Part shown: positions 20,425 through 29,516 of the stretch, piece by piece
Layout: the number at the start of each line of letters is the position of its first letter
Numbering within the stretch: the first letter of the stretch is position 1
Source of the DNA: DATJCV01 sp963707665
GTDB taxonomy: Bacteria; Pseudomonadota; Gammaproteobacteria; Burkholderiales; Burkholderiaceae_D
DNA: 64,000 bases
Reading direction: 5' to 3'
Assembly (NCBI GenBank): GCA_963707665.1
Contig: CAVPQU010000020.1
Coordinates: 12,321-76,320 of the forward strand
Program-made: the position numbers and the translations under genes
The notes under the pieces: model-generated
The model's input: only the letters and a program-made list of their open reading frames with translations
The model's database searches: none
Told to the model about the DNA's origin: nothing

Positions 20425-21859
20425 GTCGCTTGAAGTGGATGTGGCGGTGATCGGCGCCGGCACTGCCGGCCTGGCCGCCTCGCGCGCCGCGCGCTCGCAT
20501 GGCCAGCGGGTGCTGCTGATCGAAGGCGGCGTGTACGGCACCACCTGCGCCCGGGTCGGCTGCATGCCGAGCAAGCTGCTGATCGCCGCCGCCGAGGCGG
20601 CGCACACGGTGGCGGGTGCGGCCCGCTTTGGCGTGCACGCCGGGCCGCCGCGCATCGACGGCCGCGCCGTGATGGCGCGCGTGCAGGCCGAGCGCGACCG
20701 TTTTGTCGGCTTCGTGCTGGATGGGGTCGAGCAGATTCCGCCAACCGAGCGGCTGCGCGGACAGGCCCGCTTTCTGGATGCGCAGCGCCTGCAGGTCGAT
20801 GCGCATACCGTCGTCGAGGCCGGGCGGGTGGTGATCGCCACCGGCTCCAGTCCGGTGCTGCCGGAACAATTCAAGGCGATCGGCGCGCTGGCGCAAACCA
20901 GCGATGATATTTTCGAGTGGCCCGACTTGCCGCGCTCGGTGGCGGTGATCGGCACTGGCATCATCGGCCTGGAGTTGGGGCAGGCGCTGCATCGGCTGGG
21001 GGTGCGGGTGGCCTTGTTCGGGCGCCGGCGGCTGGCGCAATTGAGCGACCCGGTGGTGCAGGAAGTGGCGCTGCGCTGCCTTGGCGCGGAGCTGGATTTG
21101 CGGCTGAATGCCGAAGTGATCGAGGCGCGGCGCGATGGCGCAGAAGTCGTGCTGAGTTCGCGCGATGCCGGCGGCGCCGTACGCAGCGAACGCTACGATG
21201 TCGTGTTATGCGCCACCGGGCGCGCGCCAAACGTCGGCGGTCTCGGTCTTGAACGGGCCGGCATCGAGCTGGACCGGCGCGGCGTGCCGTTGTTCGATCC
21301 GGCCACCATGCGCTGCGGCGCCAGCACCATCTTCATCGCCGGCGATGCCAGCAACGAGCGGCCCTTGCTGCACGAAGCCGCTGATCAGGGCCGCATTGCC
21401 GGCGACAATGCTGGCGCCTATCCGCACAGCCGTCCAGGGCGGCGCCACGAGCCGCTGGGGATCGTCTTTTCCGATCCGCAAATCGCCAGCGTCGGGCGCA
21501 GTTGGCAAAGTCTGAAGGAGAACCGCGCGGAACAGTTCGCGGTGGGCCAGGTGTCGTTTGAAAACCAGGGTCGCAGCCGCGTCATGCTGCAAAACCAGGG
21601 CGTGCTGCGGCTGTACGGCGAATATGGCTCGGACCGCTTCCTCGGCGCCGAAATGATCGCGCCGCGCGCCGAACATCTGGCGCACCTGCTGGCTTGGGCC
21701 TGCCAGAGCCGGATGACGGTGGCGCAGATGCGCGGCATGCCGTTTTACCACCCGGTGATCGAGGAAGGCGTGCGCACTGCGCTGCGCAATTTGCAGGAAC
21801 AGCTGGCGCATGGCTTGCCCGCCATCGAACACTGCGCCGACTGCACGCCCGGCATGTAG
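20420..21859 (+). CDS. Dihydrolipoamide dehydrogenase-family flavoprotein disulfide reductase
   Basis: The 479-residue protein has the FAD-binding VAVIGAGTAGLAASRAARSHG, a redox-active disulfide in GTTCARVGCMPSK (usual GGTCLNxGCIPSK), a NAD-binding VAVIGTGIIGLELGQALHRLG, and ATGRAPNVGGL. The C-terminal catalytic His-Glu pair is in MPFYHPVIEEGVRTAL. It is a complete member of the lipoamide dehydrogenase/mercuric reductase group. No 2-oxoacid dehydrogenase genes are near, so it may be a stand-alone oxidoreductase. Start choice is complicated by the 22-bp duplication over the ribosome site. Confidence 0.85.
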   Translation: MKSLEVDVAVIGAGTAGLAASRAARSHGQRVLLIEGGVYGTTCARVGCMPSKLLIAAAEAAHTVAGAARFGVHAGPPRIDGRAVMARVQAERDRFVGFVLDGVEQIPPTERLRGQARFLDAQRLQVDAHTVVEAGRVVIATGSSPVLPEQFKAIGALAQTSDDIFEWPDLPRSVAVIGTGIIGLELGQALHRLGVRVALFGRRRLAQLSDPVVQEVALRCLGAELDLRLNAEVIEARRDGAEVVLSSRDAGGAVRSERYDVVLCATGRAPNVGGLGLERAGIELDRRGVPLFDPATMRCGASTIFIAGDASNERPLLHEAADQGRIAGDNAGAYPHSRPGRRHEPLGIVFSDPQIASVGRSWQSLKENRAEQFAVGQVSFENQGRSRVMLQNQGVLRLYGEYGSDRFLGAEMIAPRAEHLAHLLAWACQSRMTVAQMRGMPFYHPVIEEGVRTALRNLQEQLAHGLPAIEHCADCTPGM

Positions 21860-21873
21860 CGTGCGCGCTGCCG

Positions 21874-22038
21874 CTATTTTTTATTGAGCATGCCGAATAT
21901 CAGCGACACCACGAAGATCACCACGAAAATCCAGAACAGCACCTTGGCGATTTCGGTGGCGCCGGCGGCGATGCCGCCAAAACCGAAAATGCCGGCGATG
22001 ATGGCGATGATAAAAAAGATGACGGCATAACGGAGCAT
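21874..22038 (-). CDS. DUF1328 small membrane protein
   Basis: The 54-residue protein is almost entirely two membrane helices (MLRYAVIFFIIAIIAGIFGFGGIAAGATEIAKVLFWIFVVIFVVSLIFG) with a short NKK tail. DUF1328 (YtjA-type) proteins are small stress-associated inner-membrane proteins without known activity. AAGGAGATCAAT precedes the ATG at 22038, a strong ribosome site. Confidence 0.9.
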   Translation of the reverse strand: MLRYAVIFFIIAIIAGIFGFGGIAAGATEIAKVLFWIFVVIFVVSLIFGMLNKK

Positions 22039-22231
22039 ATTGATCTCCTTCGATGTCGATAACGGTATTGGGTTTAATATCGCTAGCAGCCACCTTACCG
22101 GAAGCCCGAGCCGCATGATTGATCGGCAACAACCTCCCGGCGCACTTCGGCGCGCCGGCGAACTTTAAAATACTGGTGTTGCCCCTTGTTCCGCCGTCAG
22201 ACGGCCTGCATTTTTACAGGAGAAAAGCGCG

Positions 22232-22534
22232 ATGTTGACCCCCAATCTGAAAACCACCCGCAATGACATGAGATCGCTCGTGCGCGACGCCCAGGAGTTG
22301 TTCCGCGAAGCCGCTTCTGCCACTGGCGAAAAAGCCGAAACCCTGCGCAGCAAGGGCTTGACCCTGCTCGATACGGCGCTGACCAGGGCGCAGGACGTGC
22401 AGTCCGCCGCCGTCGACACAAGTAAGGAACTGGTTTCCACGGCGGACGATTACGTGCAGGAAAATCCGTGGCGCGCAGTCGCCATCTCGGCCGGAATCGG
22501 CTTGCTGATCGGGGTCATCATCGGCCGCAAATAG
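22232..22534 (+). CDS. DUF883 (ElaB/YqjD-like) membrane-anchored protein
   Basis: The 100-residue protein has an amphipathic helical N-terminal part rich in Ala, Glu and Arg (about residues 8-78) and ends with PWRAVAISAGIGLLIGVIIGRK, the DUF883 C-terminal membrane anchor. E. coli relatives YqjD and ElaB associate ribosomes with the inner membrane in stationary phase; by analogy this is probably a stationary-phase or stress protein. It starts 10 bp after AGGAGA. Confidence 0.88.
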   Translation: MLTPNLKTTRNDMRSLVRDAQELFREAASATGEKAETLRSKGLTLLDTALTRAQDVQSAAVDTSKELVSTADDYVQENPWRAVAISAGIGLLIGVIIGRK

Positions 22535-22651
22535 CCGATCGCTGCGCACAGGCCCTGCGTCGCCGCACGGGTGCCGGATTGATATTGCAATTTGAGAACT
22601 TTCCGGTCCCCGCTACGGTCGAAACGTGTTTCACGTCTACAGGGACCCTTG

Positions 22652-23332
22652 ATGCGTACGCAAATCATTCTTTCCATGCTGGCCGCCACGGTGGCGATTA
22701 GCGGTTGTGCCGACATGTCGCCGACTCAGCGCGGCACCGCGACCGGTGCCGGCGTCGGCGCCGGTCTGGGCGCCATCCTGGGAGCCGCCACTGGCGGCGG
22801 CGGTGGCGGGCGCACGGCGACCGGTGCGGTGCTGGGTGGCGCCGCCGGCGCGGTGGTCGGCAACATCTGGTCGAACAAGATGGAGAACCAGAAACGCACC
22901 ATGGAGCAGGCCACCCAAGGCACCGGCGTCCAGGTCAGCCAAACCGCCGACAACCGGCTGAAGCTGGATATTCCGAGCGATATTTCGTTTGACACCGGGC
23001 GTGCCGATATCCAGCCGAATTTCCGTCCGATCCTGGATCGCTTCGCCACCACCCTGGCCGATAATCCGTATACGGTGATCACCATCATCGGCCACACCGA
23101 CAGCACCGGCAGCGATGCCGTCAACGATCCGCTATCGCTGAATCGCGCCGCTCGTACGCGCGATTACCTGAGTGGTCGCGGCGTCGCTGCCGCTCGCTTC
23201 CGAGTCGAAGGGCGTGGCTCGCACGAACCGCTGGTGGCCAACGACAGTGCCGCCAACCGCGCCAAAAACCGCCGCGTCGAAATTTTCGTCGCCGAGCAGC
23301 AATCGACGGCGCAGGGCGTGCCGCAAAGGTAG
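22652..23332 (+). CDS. OmpA-family lipoprotein with glycine-zipper region (YiaD-like)
   Basis: The 226-residue protein has a lipoprotein signal ending VAISGCADM (Cys at about residue 19). A glycine-zipper segment follows (GTATGAGVGAGLGAILGA and TGAVLGGAAGAVVGNI, about 28-70). The C-terminal OmpA domain (about 105-215) carries DISFDTGRADIQPNF, the peptidoglycan-binding motif HTDSTGSDAVNDPLSLNRA and ANRAKNRRVEIFV. It should anchor the outer membrane to peptidoglycan. I chose the ATG at 22652 because it opens the signal peptide directly. Confidence 0.9.
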   Translation: MRTQIILSMLAATVAISGCADMSPTQRGTATGAGVGAGLGAILGAATGGGGGGRTATGAVLGGAAGAVVGNIWSNKMENQKRTMEQATQGTGVQVSQTADNRLKLDIPSDISFDTGRADIQPNFRPILDRFATTLADNPYTVITIIGHTDSTGSDAVNDPLSLNRAARTRDYLSGRGVAAARFRVEGRGSHEPLVANDSAANRAKNRRVEIFVAEQQSTAQGVPQR

Positions 23333-23403
23333 GCGCGCACAAGCCACGAGAGCGGTACGAACAACAGGCCTGCCCCCTTGAGCGGGGCGGCTTGGCCTCA
23401 GAT

Positions 23404-23465
23404 GGATACTCCATGAGTGCACATCTGTTTTCGCTGAGATAAACTGCGTCTTACCCACATACTCT
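23404..23465 (+). repeat. Paired-heptamer element E4 (ATACTCC-N46-ATACTCT)
   Basis: ATACTCC at 23406-23412 and ATACTCT at 23459-23465 are 53 nt apart, with AAA at 23441-23443. The second heptamer has one mismatch. Confidence 0.65.
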
Positions 23466-23740
23466 GCCATTGTTGGTTATGCGAAGCATGCTGTGGAGCA
23501 AATTCCTGTCGTGCATGCCGAGCCCTATGGCACCCCTGCATACTCAGCGCGATATGCCGATGCAACTGTTAAACGCGACAGAGGTATGTCGAGGCTGGCT
23601 GCTACCAAATCCGTTCGCTATTCACTACTGATCTGCTGGTCGTTCCGGTGGCAGTAGGGCGCAACCCGGTATCGTGCGCCGGCTTGCCTTTGCACGGTCG
23701 ACGAGGGTCGGCGACTAGACACGTCACGTATCAAGGCAAA

Positions 23741-23776
23741 ATAAAAAAAGCCGCAAACCCTGGCGGGCGCGGCTTT
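23741..23776 (-). terminator. Rho-independent terminator of the cytochrome c gene
   Basis: On the minus strand an 8-bp stem (AAAGCCGC paired with GCGGCTTT, 14-nt loop) is followed by a run of seven T. It lies about 50 bp after the cytochrome stop codon. Confidence 0.8.
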
Positions 23777-23828
23777 GATCGGAACCATCCACAGCAGGCT
23801 GCAGATGGCGCGGCAGCGATGTGCCGAT

Positions 23829-24701
23829 TTATTTCACGGCTGCGATCATATACGCGACAGCGGCCTTGACGTCGTCATCGGATGCTTGCGCACCGCCCTT
23901 GGGCGGCATCATTCCAGTCTTGCCCTGGAAGCCCTTGATCGCATGTTCGTCCAGGGTTGCGACGCCCTGTTTGAGCCGATCTGCCCAGGCTGCCTTGTCG
24001 CCGAATTTCGGTGCGCCGGCGATGCCAGCGGTATGGCACGCCATGCACACGCTGTCATACAATTTTTTGCCGACATCGCTGGCTGCCGGTGCGGCCGCTG
24101 CGACGGGCGCGGCGGCAGTCGGTGCTGCCGCAGCCGGAGCCGCCGGCGCTGCTGCGGGCGCCTCGGCAGCCGGTGCGGCTGGTTTGGCGGCCGGGACTTC
24201 CGGTTCCTTGAATTTGCCACCGGACTGGTTCGCCATGTAGACCACCGCGCGCGCGACTTCCACATCATCCAGATCGGGATTGCCGCCCTTGGCCGGCATC
24301 GCGTTCAGGCCGTGCAAGGCATAGCCCAGCACGGTGTCGTAGCCGGCCGCGAGCCGCGCCGACCAGGCAGCGGCGTCGCCCAGCTTCGGTGCGCCGGCGG
24401 CGCCGGTGCCGTGACAGGCGACACAGGTCGTCTTGTATACCTGTTCGCCGGTTTGCAGCTGTTTCGGGGCATTCACGTCTTTCAAGGTGAAGCCCACGTC
24501 GGCGACCGGCTGAATGCGTGCCTCGATGGCCGCTGGAGTCTGCGCTTCCGAGCCGGCGCCGACCTTGGGTCCGTTCGATGCATATTCGACCAGCAGGGCG
24601 ATACAGATGATCGGCACCAGAAACCCGGCGATGACCGCGGCAATCAGCTGTTTCGGAGTTCTGATGCCGGACTGGTGTTCTTCTTTGTGTGCGTCACTCA
24701 T
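23829..24701 (-). CDS. Dihaem cytochrome c5-family protein, membrane-anchored
   Basis: The 290-residue protein has an N-terminal membrane helix (about residues 20-42, LIAAVIAGFLVPIICIALLVEYA) that probably stays as an anchor. Two class I cytochrome c domains follow, with haem sites TTCVACH (about 93) and SVCMACH (about 219) and distal methionines in LNAMPAKGG and GMMPPKGG. An Ala/Pro-rich linker of about 45 residues joins them. This is the cytochrome c5 (CycB) type, which carries electrons in the periplasm between respiratory complexes. The gene is single and ends at a clear terminator. Confidence 0.9.
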   Translation of the reverse strand: MSDAHKEEHQSGIRTPKQLIAAVIAGFLVPIICIALLVEYASNGPKVGAGSEAQTPAAIEARIQPVADVGFTLKDVNAPKQLQTGEQVYKTTCVACHGTGAAGAPKLGDAAAWSARLAAGYDTVLGYALHGLNAMPAKGGNPDLDDVEVARAVVYMANQSGGKFKEPEVPAAKPAAPAAEAPAAAPAAPAAAAPTAAAPVAAAAPAASDVGKKLYDSVCMACHTAGIAGAPKFGDKAAWADRLKQGVATLDEHAIKGFQGKTGMMPPKGGAQASDDDVKAAVAYMIAAVK

Positions 24702-24898
24702 GATTCCCTCGGTGCAATTGTAGAAATTGGTGAATAGGTGCGCAGGCCTGGCAATGGGACCGGTAATCTGGCAGCACGATATCTCGCCAAACTTTCGATT
24801 ATAGACGTAACGATTGCTATTTGGAACGGAAAGCCCACGCTTTGCATGGACGCGGCTGCCGAAAACCGTTATCCTTCACGCCTGCTCGGCATTCCCGT

Positions 24899-24974
24899 GC
24901 GGCTGTAGCTCAGTGGATAGAGTATTGGCCTCCGAAGCCAAGGGTCGTGGGTTCGATCCCCGCCAGCCGCACCA
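24899..24974 (+). tRNA. tRNA-Arg (anticodon CCG)
   Basis: The cloverleaf is complete. The acceptor stem GCGGCTG pairs with CAGCCGC, the D arm includes TAGCTCAGTGGATAGAGTA, and the anticodon stem TTGGC/GCCAA encloses loop CTCCGAA, so the anticodon is CCG (reads CGG). The T arm is GTGGGTTCGATCCCCGC, and CCA is encoded at 24972-24974. I see no integrase or duplicated 3' end next to it. Confidence 0.96.
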
Positions 24975-25207
24975 ATCAAATCAAGACTCTCCGCACAGCC
25001 TCAGTAGTCATCTATCTCAAGCTCGATTGTTGTCCAAAATCTGTCGAAATGACAGTTTTGGAGCAGCAGAGTCGTGCTGAGATTCACGCCGCTAGTTGCG
25101 CGCATCCAAGTCGTGCCGCTAGTCCCGATCGCCGCACGCGGGTAGCGCTAATCCGCCCGGCACGTGCAAGCGATGCCTATGTTTTCCTTCGCTGATTGCG
25201 TCGATGC

Positions 25208-25957
25208 CTATTCAGGGGCGACCACGCCGGCCAGGATCGAAAGCGGCCAGCGCATCCTGTGGCGACGGGCAGGATCGCCCCAGGCTGCCAGCAAGCCGGC
25301 ACGATAGCTGGCCAGCGGATCGGCGCCGGTTTGCTGGCGATAGGCGGCCACCGCCGACCAGCTGTCGAAATAACCCAGCAGTTGCGCCAGGTTCCAATCG
25401 GCCTGATGGGTGATGACGGGGGCTTCGATGGGTCGGAACGGGAACGGGATGTTACGGTAGCCGGTTTCCACGTGGCGCCGTGCGCTCGGCCAATAGCTGC
25501 CCAGTGTTTCGTGATACAGACGGTCGATCAAGGCATCCAGCGCCGGGGTAATGTGCAGCAGATTGTAGGTGACGGCGACCAGCGCCGCGCCGGGGCGGGC
25601 GACGCGCCGGACTTCCTGGTAAAACCGGGCGTGGTCAAACCAGTGGATCGCCTGCCCGACAAAAATCAGATCGACTGAACGCGGGGCCAGTGTCGACTGC
25701 TCGGCCGGCTCGCAGCGATAGTCGACATTGGCAGCAGCAACAGCCAACTCGAGTTGCTGCCGGCTCACATCAGTCGCGATCACGTGCTCGAAGCGCTGCG
25801 CCAGGCTCGCGCTGGCCTGGCCGTTGCCGCAGCCGCAATCCCAGGCCAGTCGGGTGGCCGGCACGATGCTTGTCAGCCACTCGAACAGTGGCGCCGGGTA
25901 GCCCGGTCGAAAATCCTTATAGGCCGCCGCTTGTGCGGAAAAATAATCCGATGTCAT
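25208..25957 (-). CDS. Class I SAM-dependent methyltransferase
   Basis: The 249-residue protein has SAM motif I in LAWDCGCGNGQASASLAQRF (about residues 38-57), the acidic motif II HVIATDVSRQQLE, and motif IV in DLIFVGQAIHWFDHARFYQEVRRVARPGA. It belongs to the methyltransferase 11/25 type with the DYFSAQAAAYKDFRPGYP N-terminus that often acts on small metabolites; the substrate is unknown. Confidence 0.85.
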   Translation of the reverse strand: MTSDYFSAQAAAYKDFRPGYPAPLFEWLTSIVPATRLAWDCGCGNGQASASLAQRFEHVIATDVSRQQLELAVAAANVDYRCEPAEQSTLAPRSVDLIFVGQAIHWFDHARFYQEVRRVARPGAALVAVTYNLLHITPALDALIDRLYHETLGSYWPSARRHVETGYRNIPFPFRPIEAPVITHQADWNLAQLLGYFDSWSAVAAYRQQTGADPLASYRAGLLAAWGDPARRHRMRWPLSILAGVVAPE

Positions 25958-26173
25958 CGTCTTTACTACTTCCGTTAGCCGTTAGGACGCGTTGCCCAGC
26001 CGATCCGCCGCACCAGGCGCATGGCCGGCCAGCGCCATTATTTACATGAGGAAACAGACTGTCCCGCTGCGGTAAAAATTGTGCCGCCACGGTGCGCTCA
26101 CGTAACATAATGCTAAGGCATGGTAGTCAATTGCTGTCTGCATTTCCCATCTTTCTTTTTTACGGGGGACCAT

Positions 26174-26584
26174 ATGAGCATGATGAGCGAGTTTAAAGAG
26201 TTTGCGATGAAGGGCAGCGTGATGGATCTCGCGGTCGGCGTCATCATTGGCGGCGCCTTCGGCAAGATCGTCGATTCACTGGTCGGCGACGTGATCATGC
26301 CGGTGGTCAGCAAGATCTTCGGCGGGCTGGATTTCAGCAATTATTTCGTGCCGCTGGCCGGTCAGACCGCGAACACCCTGGCGGAAGCAAAAAAAGCGGG
26401 CGCGGTGCTGGCCTACGGTAACTTCATTACGATCGCGCTCAATTTCATCATCCTGGCGTTCATCATCTTCATCATGGTCAAGCAGATGAACCGGCTGAAG
26501 AAAAATGTGCCGGCCGCGGCACCGGCACCGACACCGGAAGACGTGCTGCTGCTGCGCCAGATTCGCGACAGCCTGCGCAAATGA
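26174..26584 (+). CDS. mscL: Large-conductance mechanosensitive channel
   Basis: The 136-residue protein matches MscL in length and sequence. It starts with MSMMSEFKEFAMKGSVMDLAVGVIIGGAFGKIVDSLVGDVIMP (N-terminal helix and the pore-lining TM1, with the AVGVIIGGAF gate), a periplasmic loop, TM2 (GNFITIALNFIILAFIIFIMVKQMN), and a cytoplasmic helix ending in LLLRQIRDSLRK. It is a homopentameric inner-membrane channel that releases solutes on hypo-osmotic shock. The ATG at 26174 gives the conserved N-terminus. Confidence 0.96.
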   Translation: MSMMSEFKEFAMKGSVMDLAVGVIIGGAFGKIVDSLVGDVIMPVVSKIFGGLDFSNYFVPLAGQTANTLAEAKKAGAVLAYGNFITIALNFIILAFIIFIMVKQMNRLKKNVPAAAPAPTPEDVLLLRQIRDSLRK

Positions 26585-26654
26585 AATGGCGGCGACTGGC
26601 AGGGTGCGCCCGACGGTGGCGGGCTTGAAGAGCGCGCCCAACGATGAGGGTGCG

Positions 26655-27747
26655 ATGGCAAGCGGCCTCGACCGGCGCCGCTTCCTGCGCCGTTCCGGCC
26701 AGCTCGGCGTAGCGGCACTCTTGCCTGGCGTCGGCGCCGCGGCGGCCACGCCACCAGCAAGCGCGCGGCGACTCTCATCAGGGCGCGATGGCGGTCCCGG
26801 CCTTGCCGGCCGGCGGCACGATCGCCGTGCTGGCACCGGCATCGCCCGCCGTGGACAAGCTGGAAGCTGCCGCCAGTTGGCTGCGTGGGCGCGGCTTCGT
26901 GCCGCGCCTGTTACCCGGTGCCAGCGTGCGCAGTGGCGATTACCTGGCCGGCAGCGATAGCGCGCGCCTGGCTGATCTGCATGCGGCGTTCGCCGATCCC
27001 GCTGTCGATGCGATTTTTTGCCTGCGCGGCGGCTATGGCAGTGCGCGCCTGCTGGACCGCATCGACTTCACTCTGCTGCGCCAGCATCCCAAGCCGTTTG
27101 TCGGCTACAGCGACATCACCGCGCTGCTGCTGGCAATCACGCGTTTCGCCGGCTTTGTCACCTTTCACGGGCCGATGCTGGTCTCCGATTTGTTGATGGG
27201 CAGGCATGCGCACGCGCCGACCGAAGCAGCGTTGTGGGAATTGTTGCAGGGGCGGCGAGGCGCCGGCCAATGGCTGTCGCCGGCGCCGGAAACCGTACTG
27301 GAAACCATCACCGGTGGCAGCGCACAAGGCAGGCTGGTCGGTGGCAACCTGGCGACGATCGGCTCGACCCTGGGCACGCCGTATGAAATCGATCTGGACA
27401 ACGCCATCCTGTTTATCGAAGACGTCGGCGAAACGCCGCAAAAAATCGATCGCCTGCTGACGCAGTTGCGGCTGGCCGGCAAGCTGGCGCAGTTGCGTGG
27501 CGTACTGATTGGCGATTTTTCGGAAATCGACGATCCGCGCGCCACCAACGATCATGGCGCTGCCAATCGCGAACGCCTGCGCCAGGTCTGGCGCGACTTG
27601 CTGCAGCCGCTGGCGATCCCGATCCTGGCCGGTTGGCCGAGCGGCCATTGCGAGCCGAATCTGACCTTGCCAATCGGCGCTGCGGTGCGACTCGACGCCG
27701 GTCGGCAACGACTGTGGCTGGAACAGGATGTGGTGCAAGCCGCCTGA
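26655..27747 (+). CDS. LD-carboxypeptidase, peptidase family S66, with twin-arginine leader and a frame break
   Basis: The catalytic part (26788-27747) is a full S66 peptidase. The nucleophile Ser is in CLRGGYGSARLLDRIDF, the Glu in LFIEDVGETPQKIDRLL and the His in GHCEPNLTLPIG. It removes the terminal D-Ala from tetrapeptides in peptidoglycan turnover. In another frame, just upstream, is a leader with DRRRFLRRSGQLGVAALLPGVGAAAA, a twin-arginine export signal. A single extra base near 26785 would separate leader and enzyme, which is why I join them (about 363 residues). If the leader is real this enzyme works in the periplasm, unlike cytoplasmic LdcA of E. coli. Confidence 0.75.
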
Positions 27748-28058
27748 AACCTTGGCCTGATTGTTGCCAAATTATTATCGATCAAGAAGGTTTTAGCGTT
27801 AGACTGCGCGGTTGTTGTTAAACAATGTTAAATAACTGGCAAGCATGTCTATTCGGCTTTCTATCCCGACTTGCTCGTATAAAATGGCCGACAGAAGAAT
27901 AAATCTGATATGAGACAGGGGAGTTGGTAGATAGGCACGCGATGATTCCCGAGTGCCATTTGCTCACCATCTTCCCGTGAGAAGCCCTCGAGATTGCAAC
28001 GCCATACCGCCTTGATTTGCCATGCCCACAAGGCGATTGCGGCTGATGCGACACAACC
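27748..28058. other. Intergenic region upstream of the diguanylate cyclase
   Basis: These 311 bp are less GC-rich than the flanks. I see no paired heptamer, RNA or supported frame; the cyclase promoter is expected here. Confidence 0.35.
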
Positions 28059-29123
28059 ATGAGCAAGGAGCACCAGGGCGCGATGCAGTCGTTGCTCAAT
28101 CATCTCGTTGAAATTACCGGTCATCGCGACCATAACCTGCTCGATATCTCGGTCATTTCGGCCTTGCAGGAGCTGGTCGGTGCGAGGCAGGCGCGCACCC
28201 TCGAGATTTTCAAGTTCCGCGACCAGCTGTATATCCGGCCGCGCGTCTGGCTGCAGGACGGCAAGATCGTCACCAGCGAGGAAATGCTGGAGGCCGAGCA
28301 GCCGGGCGACCCGCTGACCGAGTATCCCTTGCTGCTGTCAGCCATCGAACAGCGCTTGCACAGTGTCGAACAGCCGGCAGACGATGGCTCGCACCTGTTA
28401 TGGCTGCCGCTCTGGCTCAACGACAAGATCAGCGGCTGCCTGGAGATCCGTAGCGCCGCGCCGCTGTCCGATGAGGCACGCAGCATGATGGAAGGCATTC
28501 TGCGCGTCTATCGCAATTTCCAGAATTTGCTGGATTACAGTGAACGCGATTCGCTGACCGGACTGCTGAACCGCAAGACCTTCGACGAGAATTTTTCGCG
28601 CATGGTGTCGTGTTCGGCGCCGAAGCAGCCGGTGCCGGCACGTGGCCCGGATCGGCGCCTGCACGTCGAACACAAGGAACAATGGCTGGCGGTCATCGAC
28701 ATCGATCACTTCAAGCGCGTCAACGACCGTTTCGGCCACCTGTACGGCGACGAAGTGCTGCTGCTGATCGCCAACCTGCTGCGTAGTTCGTTTCGCACCC
28801 AGGACCGCATCTTCCGCTTTGGCGGTGAGGAATTCGTGGTGCTGCTGCGCTCCACCACGCTGGCCGATGCGCGCAATATCTTCAGCCGCTTTCGCGCCAA
28901 CGTCGAGAACTACCCGTTTCCGCAAGTCGGCCGGGTCACGGTCAGCATCGGCTTCGCCAACATTTCGCTGCAAACCCCGGTAGTGATCCTGGGGCACGCC
29001 GATCAGGCGCTCTACTATGCCAAGATGCACGGCCGCAACCAGGTCTGCCATTACGACGAACTGGTCGCCAACGGCGAACTGCAATCCCAGGTTTCGAACC
29101 ACAACGACGTTGAATTTTTTTGA
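28059..29123 (+). CDS. Diguanylate cyclase (GGDEF domain) with N-terminal GAF-like sensor
   Basis: The 354-residue cytoplasmic protein has a sensor-like N-terminal region (about 1-155) resembling GAF domains and a C-terminal GGDEF domain (about 165-325). The active-site motif is GGEEF (residues 255-259). RTQD at 246-249, five residues before it, is an intact inhibitory I-site, so product feedback is expected. DSLTGLLNRKTFDENF and IDIDHFKRVNDRFGH complete the signature. It makes c-di-GMP from GTP. The ligand of the sensor part is unknown. Confidence 0.9.
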   Translation: MSKEHQGAMQSLLNHLVEITGHRDHNLLDISVISALQELVGARQARTLEIFKFRDQLYIRPRVWLQDGKIVTSEEMLEAEQPGDPLTEYPLLLSAIEQRLHSVEQPADDGSHLLWLPLWLNDKISGCLEIRSAAPLSDEARSMMEGILRVYRNFQNLLDYSERDSLTGLLNRKTFDENFSRMVSCSAPKQPVPARGPDRRLHVEHKEQWLAVIDIDHFKRVNDRFGHLYGDEVLLLIANLLRSSFRTQDRIFRFGGEEFVVLLRSTTLADARNIFSRFRANVENYPFPQVGRVTVSIGFANISLQTPVVILGHADQALYYAKMHGRNQVCHYDELVANGELQSQVSNHNDVEFF

Positions 29124-29516
29124 GCGTCGCCCCAGTATTTCTCCCCAGTGCCTCATGCCAGAGTAGCGACGGCACTTGCCGCGCATTCGATCAGCTGTGT
29201 GACAAGCGAATACTCCATGCATGGAGGGCTACTGTCTCAGGTAAAATATGCATCTGTGCAGCATACCCCTATAAAACCCTTTTTTGCAAAGGATGACACA
29301 GGTATCGCAGTGACTTGCCGGCGCGGCTTTCGGACGGGCGCGGAATTGGGCTTGCAGCGCCATGCATCAGCAATAGTCTCGCTGGCTCCAAAGCCAATTA
29401 CTGCGATAATCGCCGACCTCATAAAAAATTTGTCCCGGCTTCAGGGCTGTCACAAACAATCGCCACCACACTGCCTGGCTGCCAGCCGGCAGCCACTCTT
29501 TCACGATCGAACCGTC
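29124..29516. other. Intergenic region with element E5
   Basis: These 393 bp contain element E5 (29208-29269). CTCCATGCATGGAG at 29213-29226, overlapping its first heptamer, is a perfect palindrome. Nothing else can be supported. Confidence 0.45.
29208..29269 (+). repeat. Paired-heptamer element E5 (ATACTCC-N46-ATACCCC)
   Basis: ATACTCC at 29210-29216 and ATACCCC at 29263-29269 are 53 nt apart, with AAAA at 29243-29246. Confidence 0.75.

Larger units (their letters stand above)
23333..23828. other. Intergenic region with element E4 and a terminator
   Basis: Of these 496 bp, 23404-23465 is element E4 and 23741-23776 a terminator for the cytochrome gene. The 275 bp between them (23466-23740) look less GC-rich than the flanks and contain no frame I can support. 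Confidence 0.5.

Noticed and set aside
24899..25207. tRNA-Arg as an attachment site for an island
   Set aside because: No integrase gene lies nearby and I found no second copy of the tRNA 3' end in the window; the genes after it look like ordinary backbone.
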